Shown here: one piece after another, positions 36,983 to 45,546 of the stretch
Layout: each line of letters opens with the position of its first letter
Position numbering within the stretch: the first letter of the stretch is position 1
Assembly (NCBI GenBank): GCA_943788045.1
Contig: CALSOT010000002.1
Location: 304,310 to 368,309, forward strand
Reading direction: 5' to 3'
Length of the DNA: 64,000 nt
From: an uncultured Polaribacter sp.
GTDB taxonomy: Bacteria > Bacteroidota > Bacteroidia > Flavobacteriales > Flavobacteriaceae
Made by a program: the position numbers and the translations under genes
Notes under the pieces: model-generated
What the model saw: the letters and a program-made list of their open reading frames with translations, nothing else
Told to the model about the DNA's origin: nothing
The model's database searches: none

Positions 36983-36989
36983 GTGGTAA

Positions 36990-37787
36990 CTACTTCTTAC
37001 TTTGTTGTGCTATTAGTTTCTTTTGATATTTACCTTGTACAACGTCTACAATTACTAAAACAGCTAAAACAAAATAGAAAGTAGTTTTACTCATCGGTAC
37101 AATTTCTTCACCGAAAATAGTAATGTGTGCCAAATGTCCGCCTTCAGTAACTAACATTATTCCAACAATAAAAAGAATAAACAAACCGAGTACTTCATAC
37201 ATTCTGTTTTTAGCTAAGAAAGTTGATATTCTATCCGCTAAGAAAAGCATTAGCAAGCCACTTATTACAATAGCAATTGCCATAACGATAAAAGCTGTTG
37301 TAGAATTCTCTATTTCACTTGTAAGACCAATTGCTGCTAAAATAGAATCGAATGAAAAAACTAAATTCATTAATACAATACTCATAATTACAGCGTTAGA
37401 AGATTTTGTTTTTTTATCATTATCAATACCAGTAGATAAGTCTGTATCACCAATCATGTGCCAAATTTCTTTTATGGCTGTATAAATGATAAATCCCCCA
37501 CCTAATAAAACAATTATACTATGTCCGTTAAAGGCAAAGTTGATAGTGTCTTTTATTTTTAATGTTAAAAAAGAGAAAGGTTCTTGAAAAAAATCGATGA
37601 CAGAAACAAGAACAAATAACAAAACAATTCTTAGTATGATTGCGATTAAAATTCCTATTTTTCTAACTTTTTTCTGATCAGATTTTGGTGCTTTTTTTGA
37701 CTCTAAAGAAATATAAAGTAAGTTGTCAAAGCCAAGAACAGCTTGTAGTAAGACTAACATTACTAAAGTAAAAATAACTTCTAACAT
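36990..37787 (-). CDS. TerC family integral membrane protein
   Basis: A 265-residue membrane protein with about seven hydrophobic helices. It has the TerC marks: LLQAVLGFDNLLYIS in the first helix (the Asp-Asn pair), and SIVLMNLVFSFDSILAAIGL in the middle, which repeats the pattern with FSFDS. TerC-like proteins are linked to metal-ion export, notably manganese, and to tellurite resistance in some hosts; which applies here is unknown. It has its own promoter box and is not next to other ter genes. Confidence 0.88.
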   Translation of the reverse strand: MLEVIFTLVMLVLLQAVLGFDNLLYISLESKKAPKSDQKKVRKIGILIAIILRIVLLFVLVSVIDFFQEPFSFLTLKIKDTINFAFNGHSIIVLLGGGFIIYTAIKEIWHMIGDTDLSTGIDNDKKTKSSNAVIMSIVLMNLVFSFDSILAAIGLTSEIENSTTAFIVMAIAIVISGLLMLFLADRISTFLAKNRMYEVLGLFILFIVGIMLVTEGGHLAHITIFGEEIVPMSKTTFYFVLAVLVIVDVVQGKYQKKLIAQQSKK

Positions 37788-37807
37788 GGTTTATCGTTTA
37801 AATGATT

Positions 37808-37815
37808 CAAATATA
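37808..37815 (-). promoter_or_regulatory. -7 promoter box for the terC-like gene (TATATTTG)
   Basis: A minus-strand TAnnTTTG match about 20 bases before the ATG at 37787. Confidence 0.6.
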
Positions 37816-37843
37816 TTTAAAGAAATTTAATGGGCGTGTGTTT

Positions 37844-38623
37844 TTACAATAAATACTTAATTAAAATACGAATACTTACAAAGGCAATTAATAAAGCAGT
37901 TGCTTTTTTTAATTGAATAGGACTAAATAGATTATTGCTGATTCTAATTCCAATTTGTCCTCCAATAAATACAGTTACTAACAAAACTGAAGTTAAATTC
38001 CAATCAATCATAAAATCAGGGTTAGAATATTGTCCCCAAAAACCTGAAATAGAGTTTGCTAAAATGAAAACGCTTGCAGTTGCGGCAATTTTTTTAGGAG
38101 TATCCCAATTTGTAAGGTGTAAAATAGGTGCTAAAAAAATTCCTCCTCCAATCCCAACCATCCCAGAAATAAATCCAACGATTCCGCCATAACTTATGTT
38201 TTTAATGAGTTTTGATTTGATTTTTTTTTGATCCGAAGAAATAAAATTTTTAGAGACCCACATGGTTATCGCAGCAAAAAGTAACGTAACTGCCAATAAA
38301 ATAAAAAAGAATTGCTGACTTATTTTTAAATATCCTCCAAAATAAGCTAATGGAACACTACATAAAGTGAGCGGAAAAACTTTTTTCCAATTTATTATTT
38401 TCTGTTGGTGAAATAAATAAACGTTTCCTGTAACAACAACAATATTACATAAAAGAGCAGTTGTTCTAATCTGTGTAAATATGATTCCTGTTAGTGCTAA
38501 AATTGCTAAATAGCTAGATCCACCGCCAAAACCAACTGAAGAGTATAAAATGGCAACAGCAAAGAATAGTATTATTAAGTGCAAATTTGTGCATAAAACA
38601 TCAAAAAATAATTGTAAAGTCAT
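37844..38623 (-). CDS. TauE/SafE (TSUP) family sulfite-exporter-like protein
   Basis: A 259-residue membrane protein with about eight helices in two similar halves. Both halves show the TSUP signature: VGFGGGSSYLAIL in the first and GMVGIGGGIFLAPIL in the second. The family exports sulfite or organosulfonates, and the substrate is not evident. I place the start at the ATG at 38623, because the longer start (TTG at 38632) is part of the -7 box TATATTTG. The message would thus begin at or beside the ATG. Confidence 0.85.
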   Translation of the reverse strand: MTLQLFFDVLCTNLHLIILFFAVAILYSSVGFGGGSSYLAILALTGIIFTQIRTTALLCNIVVVTGNVYLFHQQKIINWKKVFPLTLCSVPLAYFGGYLKISQQFFFILLAVTLLFAAITMWVSKNFISSDQKKIKSKLIKNISYGGIVGFISGMVGIGGGIFLAPILHLTNWDTPKKIAATASVFILANSISGFWGQYSNPDFMIDWNLTSVLLVTVFIGGQIGIRISNNLFSPIQLKKATALLIAFVSIRILIKYLL

Positions 38624-38629
38624 GATGGG

Positions 38630-38637
38630 CAAATATA
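38630..38637 (-). promoter_or_regulatory. -7 promoter box for the TSUP gene (TATATTTG), implies leaderless mRNA
   Basis: A minus-strand TAnnTTTG match whose end lies six bases before the ATG at 38623. Its TTG is in frame with the gene but falls upstream of the expected transcription start. Confidence 0.62.
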
Positions 38638-38844
38638 TTATTCTCTCAAGTGTTTTTAGTATCTATTTATTTTAAGATTTGTTTTTGTGTATCATTAAAA
38701 CTTATCGGTAAAAAAAATATGTAACTAAATATACGTTTTGTAATTTATTTATTGAAAAAAACAATTAAAAATTCCCAACAGGCTAAGTAAAAAATAAATA
38801 TATTTCTCTATTTTTAGAGATTATTACAATCACTAACAAAAACT

Positions 38845-40752
38845 ATGAGTAATTATCACATTAAGCATTTAGAAGAATATTATCAAGTTTACAGAAAGTC
38901 TATTAGAGAGCCAGAAAATTTTTGGGAAGAAATTGCGGAAGAACATTTTGTTTGGAGAAAAAAATGGGATAAAGTTTTAGATTGGGATTTTTCTAAGCCA
39001 GAAGTTAAGTGGTTTCAGGGAGCTCAACTAAATATTACAGAAAACTGTATTGATAGACATATAGCCACCAGAGGAGATAAAACAGCCATTTTATTTGAGC
39101 CAAACGATCCAAATGAAGCAGCCGAACACATTACTTATAATCAATTATTAGAAAGAGTAAATAAATTTGCAAACGTTTTAAAAGAAAACGGAGTTCAAAA
39201 GGGAGATAGAGTTTGTATTTATGTGCCAATGATACCAGAATTAGCAATTGCAACGCTAGCTTGTGCAAGAATCGGAGCGATTCATTCTGTCGTTTTTGCA
39301 GGTTTTTCATCAGTTGCCCTTGCAACAAGAATTAATGATTCTGATTGTAAAATGGTAATAACTTCTGATGGATCTTATAGAGGAACAAAATCCATCGATT
39401 TAAAAGGAATTGTAGATGAAGCTTTAGAGAGTTGTCCGGGTGTAAAAACTGTTTTAGTTGCAAAAAGAATAAATTCTGATATTTTCATGAAACAAGGTCG
39501 CGATCTATGGTTGCAACCTTTATTAGATAAGGCATCAACGGAATGCGCTGCCGAAGTTATGAACGCAGAAGACCCTTTATTTATCTTGTATACTTCTGGG
39601 TCTACAGGTAAACCAAAAGGAATGGTGCATACAACTGCAGGTTATATGGTATATACTGCATATACTTTTAAAAATGCATTTCAATACAGAGAAAATGATG
39701 TCTATTGGTGTACTGCAGATATTGGTTGGATTACAGGTCATTCTTATATTGTTTATGGACCTTTAGCAAATGGAGCTACAACGGTAATGTTTGAAGGTGT
39801 GCCAAGTTATCCAGATTTTGGACGCTTCTGGGAAATTGTAGAAAAACATAAAGTAAATCAGTTTTACACAGCGCCAACAGCAATCAGAGCGTTGGCAAAA
39901 CACGGAACAGAATTGGTTGATAAATATGATGTATCAACATTAAAAGTTTTAGGATCTGTTGGAGAACCTATAAATGAAGAGGCATGGCATTGGTATAATG
40001 ATAATATCGGAAAAAAGAAAAGTCCTATTATAGATACTTGGTGGCAAACAGAAACAGGAGGAATGATGATTACACCAATTCCTTATGTAACTCCAACAAA
40101 ACCAACCTACGCAACTTTACCTTTTATTGGAGTGCAGCCTGCATTAATGGATGAAAATGGAAAAGAAATAAAAGAGAATCAGGTAGATGGAAGATTGTGT
40201 ATTAAATTTCCTTGGCCAAGTATGGCGAGAACTATTTGGGGAAACCATCAGCGTTATAAAGAAACTTATTTTTCAGCGTATGAGAATATGTATTTTACCG
40301 GTGATGGCGCTTTAAGAGATGAGGTTGGCTATTACAGAATTACAGGTAGAGTAGATGATGTAATTATCGTTTCAGGTCATAATTTAGGAACAGCACCAAT
40401 TGAAGATGCTATTAACGAACATCCAGCAGTAGCAGAATCAGCAATAGTAGGCTTTCCCCATGATATTAAGGGAAGTGCATTATATGGTTACGTAATTTTG
40501 AAAGATACAGGAGAAAGCAGAAATCATGATAATTTAAGAAAAGAAATTAATCAAATTATAACAGAACATATCGGACCAATTGCAAAATTAGATAAAATTC
40601 AATTTTCAGAAGGATTGCCAAAAACACGTTCAGGAAAAATTATGAGACGTATTTTGCGTAAAATAGCCTGTAATGAAATGGATAATTTAGGAGATACAAG
40701 TACATTGTTAAACCCAGAGGTTGTGCAGAGTATTATTGATCATAGATTATAA
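38845..40752 (+). CDS. acs: Acetyl-CoA synthetase
   Basis: A 635-residue AMP-forming acetate-CoA ligase. The N-terminus has the Acs start with WFQGAQLNITENCIDRH. The ATP/AMP binding P-loop is YTSGSTGKPKGMVHTT, then WWQTETGGMMITPIP (A5 region), TGDGALRDEVGYYRITGR and the C-terminal hinge GHNLGTAPIEDAI. The end carries PKTRSGKIMRRILRKIA, whose Lys is the site that protein acetyltransferases modify to switch Acs off. It supports growth on acetate and recycling of acetyl groups. It stands alone, with a strong terminator; no promoter box is clear in the 212-base gap upstream. Confidence 0.96.
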   Translation: MSNYHIKHLEEYYQVYRKSIREPENFWEEIAEEHFVWRKKWDKVLDWDFSKPEVKWFQGAQLNITENCIDRHIATRGDKTAILFEPNDPNEAAEHITYNQLLERVNKFANVLKENGVQKGDRVCIYVPMIPELAIATLACARIGAIHSVVFAGFSSVALATRINDSDCKMVITSDGSYRGTKSIDLKGIVDEALESCPGVKTVLVAKRINSDIFMKQGRDLWLQPLLDKASTECAAEVMNAEDPLFILYTSGSTGKPKGMVHTTAGYMVYTAYTFKNAFQYRENDVYWCTADIGWITGHSYIVYGPLANGATTVMFEGVPSYPDFGRFWEIVEKHKVNQFYTAPTAIRALAKHGTELVDKYDVSTLKVLGSVGEPINEEAWHWYNDNIGKKKSPIIDTWWQTETGGMMITPIPYVTPTKPTYATLPFIGVQPALMDENGKEIKENQVDGRLCIKFPWPSMARTIWGNHQRYKETYFSAYENMYFTGDGALRDEVGYYRITGRVDDVIIVSGHNLGTAPIEDAINEHPAVAESAIVGFPHDIKGSALYGYVILKDTGESRNHDNLRKEINQIITEHIGPIAKLDKIQFSEGLPKTRSGKIMRRILRKIACNEMDNLGDTSTLLNPEVVQSIIDHRL

Positions 40753-40779
40753 TTTTAAATACAGTATAGTACATATTTA

Positions 40780-40814
40780 GACCTCTCATATTTTAAAGAA
40801 TGAGAGGTTTTTTT
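40780..40814 (+). terminator. Terminator of acs
   Basis: ACCTCTCAT (40781-40789) pairs with ATGAGAGGT (40800-40808), followed by a run of seven T. Confidence 0.85.
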
Positions 40815-40839
40815 ACTTCTTCTGTGTTGTTAGTATGTC

Positions 40840-42660
40840 ATGTTCTTTTTTATGGCATATAAATTGACAAATAGAATTAATTTAAACAGATACATGGAAC
40901 ATTTTAAAGATTCAAAAAAAAGTAAAATCAAGCAAAAAGTTACTCTTAAACAAGCCTTTAAAACGATTATTTGGCCAAGGAGAAATATTGTGTTTTTGGG
41001 TTTAGTTCTTATAATTATTCGCAGTTTGTCTGGTTTTGTTTTGCCTTTAAAGAGTAAGGTATTGTTAGATGAGGTTATTCCCAATAAAGATTTTAGACAA
41101 TTATATATTTTAATCCTTGTTGTAATTGGTGCAATTTTGTTGCAGGCAATTACATCTTTTTTATTAACAAAAGTTTTAAGTATACAAGCACAGCACTTAA
41201 TATCAGAATTAAGAGCGCAAGTACAAAAGAAAGTTTTGTCTTTACCAATTAGTTTTTTTGATAATACTAAATCTGGTGCTTTAGTCTCTAGAATTATGAC
41301 GGATGTTGAAGGGGTTAGGAATTTAATTGGTACGGGACTGGTGCAGTTAATAGGTGGCTCATTTACAGCAATTATTACTTTAGTTATTTTAATAAAAATG
41401 AATGTTTGGATGACTCTTTTTACATTTGTTCCTTTATCAATTTTTGGAATTATAGCTTTAAAATCGTTTAAATATATACGTCCGATATTTAGAGCTAGAG
41501 GAAAAATTAATGCAGAAGTAAAAGGGCGTTTAACCGAAACTTTAGGAGGTATTCGTGTCATTAAGGCCTTTAATGCAGAAAATCAAGAAACTGAAGTTTT
41601 TGAAAAAGGAGTTGCCGATATTTTTAAGAACGTTAAAAAAAGTATGACGGCAACTGCTATAATGACCAGCTCTTCAACCTTTTTAATAGGTTTGGCAACT
41701 ACTGGGGTAATGGGGATTGGTGGTTATTATATGATTCAAGGTACAATGACTTTTGGAGATTTTATTCAATTTACATTCTTATTAGCCTTTATGGTTGCTC
41801 CAATTGTGCAAATGAGTAATATTGGTAGTCAATTAACGGAAGCTTTGGCAGGATTAGACAGAACAGAAGAATTAATGAATATGCCTGCCGAAGAAGACAA
41901 TGAAGAAAGAACTATTGTTTTACAAAACCTTAAAGGTGAAATCGTTTTTGACGACGTGTCTTTTGCTTATCAAGAAGGAAAAGAAGTGTTGAATAATATT
42001 AATTTTAAAGTACCTTCTGGTTCTGTAACTGCTTTGGTCGGGAGTTCTGGTTCGGGTAAATCTACAATTGCTGGTTTGTCTGCAACATTTTTAAATCCAA
42101 AATCGGGCACAATTACGATTGATAATCAAGATATGTCTAAAGTACAACTTTCTAGTTACAGAAAAAATTTAGGAGTGGTTTTACAAGATGAGTTTTTGTT
42201 TGAAGGAACGATTAGAGATAATATTTTATTTCCAAGACCAAATGCATCAGAAACTGAATTACAAAATGCAGTAAAAGCTGCGTATGTAAATGAATTTACA
42301 GATCGTTTTGATGATGGATTAGAGACTTTAATAGGGGAAAGAGGGGTAAAGTTATCTGGAGGACAGCGACAGCGTTTAGCTATTGCAAGAGCTATTTTGG
42401 CAGATCCAAAAATCATCATTTTAGATGAAGCAACCTCTAGCTTAGATACTGAAAGTGAATCTTTAATTCAGCAAAGTTTATCAGTATTAATAAAAGATAG
42501 AACAACTATTGTAATTGCACATAGATTAAGTACAATTAAACGAGCAGATCAAATTTTAGTAATTGAATCAGGTAATATTGCTGAGAGAGGAACTCATGAT
42601 GAACTAATAGCAGCTAAAGGCAGGTATTTTGATTTGTATACCTATCAATCAAAAATCTAA
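40840..42660 (+). CDS. ABC exporter with fused membrane and ATPase domains (MsbA-like)
   Basis: A 606-residue half-transporter. Residues ~45-345 are the six-helix ABC transmembrane domain (LISELRAQVQKKVLSLPISFFD). The ATPase follows with Walker A GSSGSGKST, the Q-loop QDEFLFEGTIRDNI, signature LSGGQRQRLAIARA, Walker B IIILDEATSSLD and switch His in IAHRLST. Homodimers of this type export lipids, peptides or drugs; the MsbA-like sequence suggests lipid or multidrug substrates but does not prove either. Three starts are possible (40840, 40852 and 40894), and the first ~18 residues are not conserved-looking. It abuts a convergent NUDIX gene with a two-base gap and no visible terminator. Confidence 0.9.
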   Translation: MFFFMAYKLTNRINLNRYMEHFKDSKKSKIKQKVTLKQAFKTIIWPRRNIVFLGLVLIIIRSLSGFVLPLKSKVLLDEVIPNKDFRQLYILILVVIGAILLQAITSFLLTKVLSIQAQHLISELRAQVQKKVLSLPISFFDNTKSGALVSRIMTDVEGVRNLIGTGLVQLIGGSFTAIITLVILIKMNVWMTLFTFVPLSIFGIIALKSFKYIRPIFRARGKINAEVKGRLTETLGGIRVIKAFNAENQETEVFEKGVADIFKNVKKSMTATAIMTSSSTFLIGLATTGVMGIGGYYMIQGTMTFGDFIQFTFLLAFMVAPIVQMSNIGSQLTEALAGLDRTEELMNMPAEEDNEERTIVLQNLKGEIVFDDVSFAYQEGKEVLNNINFKVPSGSVTALVGSSGSGKSTIAGLSATFLNPKSGTITIDNQDMSKVQLSSYRKNLGVVLQDEFLFEGTIRDNILFPRPNASETELQNAVKAAYVNEFTDRFDDGLETLIGERGVKLSGGQRQRLAIARAILADPKIIILDEATSSLDTESESLIQQSLSVLIKDRTTIVIAHRLSTIKRADQILVIESGNIAERGTHDELIAAKGRYFDLYTYQSKI

Positions 42661-42662
42661 TT

Positions 42663-43205
42663 TTATTTTAAGTGTGAAATAATCTTATCATAAACAGTAA
42701 CATAATACTCATGAAACCTTGGGAGCAAAATGTTTTCAAGGTTTTTTGTTTCTTTTAATACTTTTAAATTCCATAATTTTAAACCAGCAACTTCTTCTGG
42801 TTGCATTGTGAGTTTAGATACAGGTGTTTTTAATTCAGCAATAAAAACATGATGATGTTCATTATCTCGAATTCCGTTTGGATGAGAAACTTGATGAATT
42901 CTTGTGCCAATTTTGATAAGGTTTTTTTCTTCTATATGTAATCCGATTTCTTCAAATATTTCTCTTTTTGCAGCTGTTAAAATAGCTTCGCCAGCACCAA
43001 CATGTCCTGCAACAGAAATATCCCACAAACCAGGAAATACCTTTTTAGTTATTGCTCTTTTTTGCAATAATATTTTCTTATCCTTGGTAAATAACCAAAT
43101 ATGAACAGTAGCATGAAACCAACCGTTTTTATGTGCTTCAGATTTTAGAGCGGTTTTTCCGGTAGGTTTTCCTTCTGATGTGATGATGTCTATAAGTTCG
43201 TCCAT
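42663..43205 (-). CDS. NUDIX hydrolase, isopentenyl-diphosphate-isomerase-like
   Basis: A 180-residue NUDIX protein. The NUDIX box is complete: GHVGAGEAILTAAKREIFEEIG (22 residues in all; core REIFEEIG), with GX5EX7REUXEEXGU spacing and all catalytic Glu residues. The start DELIDIITSEGKPTGKTALK and the LLQKRAITKKVFPGLWDIS segment place it in the YfcD/IDI-like group. Members hydrolyse nucleotide or CoA diphosphates. A true isomerase would need the Cys and Glu of type 1 IDI, which I do not see. It is transcribed toward the ABC exporter. Confidence 0.85.
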   Translation of the reverse strand: MDELIDIITSEGKPTGKTALKSEAHKNGWFHATVHIWLFTKDKKILLQKRAITKKVFPGLWDISVAGHVGAGEAILTAAKREIFEEIGLHIEEKNLIKIGTRIHQVSHPNGIRDNEHHHVFIAELKTPVSKLTMQPEEVAGLKLWNLKVLKETKNLENILLPRFHEYYVTVYDKIISHLK

Positions 43206-43281
43206 TTTGAAAAAAAAATATTAATTATATCAATCTGTCTTTAAGTTCCAGTAATTTTTATTGAAATGTTCAAGGAAATAA

Positions 43282-43325
43282 AAAATGTATCGAGAACACT
43301 TTGATTTTGTTCTTGATACATTTTC
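43282..43325 (-). terminator. Terminator of the M42 peptidase gene
   Basis: AAAATGTATCGAGAACA (43282-43298) pairs with TGTTCTTGATACATTTT (43308-43324), 17 pairs with one G-U. On the minus strand the stem ends in a T-run. It lies 50 bases beyond the peptidase stop. Confidence 0.85.
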
Positions 43326-43374
43326 ACTTGTTCCTTGCAAATCTTTTAGAATTAAAAGAAACGTTAAATAATAT

Positions 43375-44463
43375 TTATTTAAAGTAAGAAAAATTTTCTC
43401 CGTCTTTAATGTTTAAAAGTGTTTCATAAATCATTTTAATCACATTTTCTACATCATCTCTATGCACCATTTCTACAGTGGTATGCATGTATCTTAAAGG
43501 TAAAGAAATTAAAGCAGAAGCAACGCCTCCATTGCTATATGCAAAAGCATCAGTGTCTGTTCCTGTTGCTCTTGAAAGTGCAGAGCGTTGAAAAGGAATC
43601 TTTTGAGCTTCAGCTGTTTCTGTAATTAAATCACGTAGTTTTTGTTGCACGGCAGGCGCATAAGCTACAACTGGCCCTTTACCCATTTCTAAATGACCTT
43701 CTTTTTTCTTGTCGATCATTGGTGTTGTTGTGTCATGAGTAACATCCGTAACAATAGCAACATTAGGTTGAATTGTTTGCGTAATCATTTCTGCCCCACG
43801 CAAACCAATTTCTTCTTGTACAGCATTTGTTATGTATAACCCAAAAGGTAATTCCTTTTTATTTTCTTTAAGTAAACGAGCAACTTCAGCAATCATAAAA
43901 CCACCCATTCTGTTATCTAGAGCTCTACAAACAAACTTATCTCCATTCAAAATATGAAATTCATCTGGGTATGTAATTACACAGCCAACATGAACCCCTA
44001 AGGCTTCAACTTCTTTTTTTGTGTTACAACCTGTATCAATAAAAATATTGTCTGGTTTTGGTGCTTCTTCTTTCGCTTTGTTTCTCGTGTGAATTGCCGG
44101 CCAACCAAAAACACCTTTTACAATTCCTTTTTTTGTATGAATATTTACAATTTTACTCGGTGCAATTTGATGATCTGAACCTCCATTTCTAATCACGTAA
44201 ATCAATCCATTATCAGAAATATAGTTGACATACCAAGAAATTTCATCAGCATGGCCTTCGATAACAACCTTGTATTTTGCATCAGGGTTTATAACTCCAA
44301 CAGCAGTTCCATAGGTATCAGTAATAAATGTATCAACATAAGGTTTAAGATAATCCATCCAAATTTTTTGCCCTTCCCATTCATATCCTGTCGGTGCAGC
44401 ATTATTTAAGTATTTCTCTAAAAACGTAAGCGATTCTTTATTTAGTATTGATTTTTTTGCCAT
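43375..44463 (-). CDS. M42 family metallopeptidase (glutamyl aminopeptidase/endoglucanase-type)
   Basis: A 362-residue dinuclear zinc peptidase. Metal and catalytic residues lie in VIEGHADEISW (His, Asp), HVGC, CRALDNRMGGF (Asp), TNAVQEEIGLRGA (the catalytic Glu pair) and IVTDVTHDT (Asp). The final ligand is in YMHTTVEMV (His). M42 enzymes form large tetrahedral complexes that trim peptides in the cytoplasm after the proteasome or proteases. The protein lacks a signal peptide, which agrees with this. It is a single-gene unit with a strong terminator, divergent from the ABC ATPase gene. Confidence 0.92.
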   Translation of the reverse strand: MAKKSILNKESLTFLEKYLNNAAPTGYEWEGQKIWMDYLKPYVDTFITDTYGTAVGVINPDAKYKVVIEGHADEISWYVNYISDNGLIYVIRNGGSDHQIAPSKIVNIHTKKGIVKGVFGWPAIHTRNKAKEEAPKPDNIFIDTGCNTKKEVEALGVHVGCVITYPDEFHILNGDKFVCRALDNRMGGFMIAEVARLLKENKKELPFGLYITNAVQEEIGLRGAEMITQTIQPNVAIVTDVTHDTTTPMIDKKKEGHLEMGKGPVVAYAPAVQQKLRDLITETAEAQKIPFQRSALSRATGTDTDAFAYSNGGVASALISLPLRYMHTTVEMVHRDDVENVIKMIYETLLNIKDGENFSYFK

Positions 44464-44611
44464 TGTATTTTATTATAAAAGTTTATTTTTCTTATTGTAT
44501 GTAAAAATATAACGATTTTTATGATTTACATTAAAAAAATAATAAATAAGTGTAACAAAAGTACTTACTTTTACACTAATCTCTCAAGTAGAAAACATTA
44601 AAACCAAGCAT

Positions 44612-45499
44612 ATGAAGTTAGTAATTAAAAATTTAACAAAGACTTATAAAAACGGTGTAAAAGCTATAGATAATTTAAGTATCGAAATTGGTACAGGAAT
44701 GTTTGGTTTATTGGGGCCTAATGGAGCAGGGAAATCATCTTTGATGAGAACAATTGCAACGTTGCAAAGTCCTGACTCTGGTTCAATTTCTTTTGGTGAT
44801 ATTAATGTTCTAGAAGACAATATGTCTTTAAGAAAGGTGCTTGGGTATTTACCTCAATCTTTTGGAGTATATCCAAAAATGTCTGCGGAAGATTTATTAG
44901 ATTATTTTGCTACTTTAAAAGGAATTTCAAATAAGTCTGAAAGAAAAGCAATTGTAAATGAAGTTTTAGAGATTACCAATTTGTATGATGTAAGACGCAA
45001 ACATGTTGCTGGTTATTCTGGTGGGATGAAACAACGTTTCGGAATTGCACAATTACTTTTAAACAGTCCAAAATTAATTATTGTTGATGAGCCAACGGCA
45101 GGTTTAGATCCGGCAGAGCGTCACCGTTTTTTAAATGTTTTACGAGAAGTTGGTACAAATACCACTGTAATATTTTCTACACATATTGTAGAAGATGTTA
45201 AAGAATTGTGTAATGAAATGGCAATTTTAAATGGAGGTAGAATATTAAAACATACAATTCCGCAAGAGGCAACTAAAGAAATTGCAAATACAATTTGGAC
45301 TAAAATTATCTCTAGAGATGATTTAGAAGAAAATGAAAAGAAATTCAATGTTTTATCATCTAACTACAATCAAGATAATACGTTAAATATAAGAGTACAT
45401 GCGTTAGAAAAACCTGCGGATGATTTTGTTGCTGCAACACCGCAATTAGATGATGTATATTTTATCGCTTTAAAACAAGACGAACCTGTTATTGCATAA
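44612..45499 (+). CDS. ABC transporter ATP-binding protein (partner of the permease/M1 fusion)
   Basis: A 295-residue ABC ATPase of the CcmA/DRI type. Walker A is GPNGAGKSS, the Q-loop lies in LGYLPQSFGVYPKMSAEDLL, the signature is YSGGMKQRFGIAQ, Walker B is LIIVDEPTAGLDP and the switch His is in STHIVED. The C-terminal ~75 residues form the small added domain common in ABC-2 ATPases. The 47-base gap to the following gene, and the frequent pairing of such ATPases with permease/M1 fusions in Bacteroidota, make it the motor of that permease. Confidence 0.9.
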   Translation: MKLVIKNLTKTYKNGVKAIDNLSIEIGTGMFGLLGPNGAGKSSLMRTIATLQSPDSGSISFGDINVLEDNMSLRKVLGYLPQSFGVYPKMSAEDLLDYFATLKGISNKSERKAIVNEVLEITNLYDVRRKHVAGYSGGMKQRFGIAQLLLNSPKLIIVDEPTAGLDPAERHRFLNVLREVGTNTTVIFSTHIVEDVKELCNEMAILNGGRILKHTIPQEATKEIANTIWTKIISRDDLEENEKKFNVLSSNYNQDNTLNIRVHALEKPADDFVAATPQLDDVYFIALKQDEPVIA

Positions 45500-45546
45500 A
45501 CAATTCGATTATACAATTTAACAGTTCAACTTTTACACATTAAATT

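Noticed and set aside
36990..37787. Tellurite-resistance operon
   Set aside because: Only a TerC-like protein is present; no TerB, TerD or TerZ relatives are nearby.
40830..41561. 243-codon reverse frame opposite the ABC exporter
   Set aside because: The exporter frame has complete motifs and family length; the reverse frame has none and lies fully within it.
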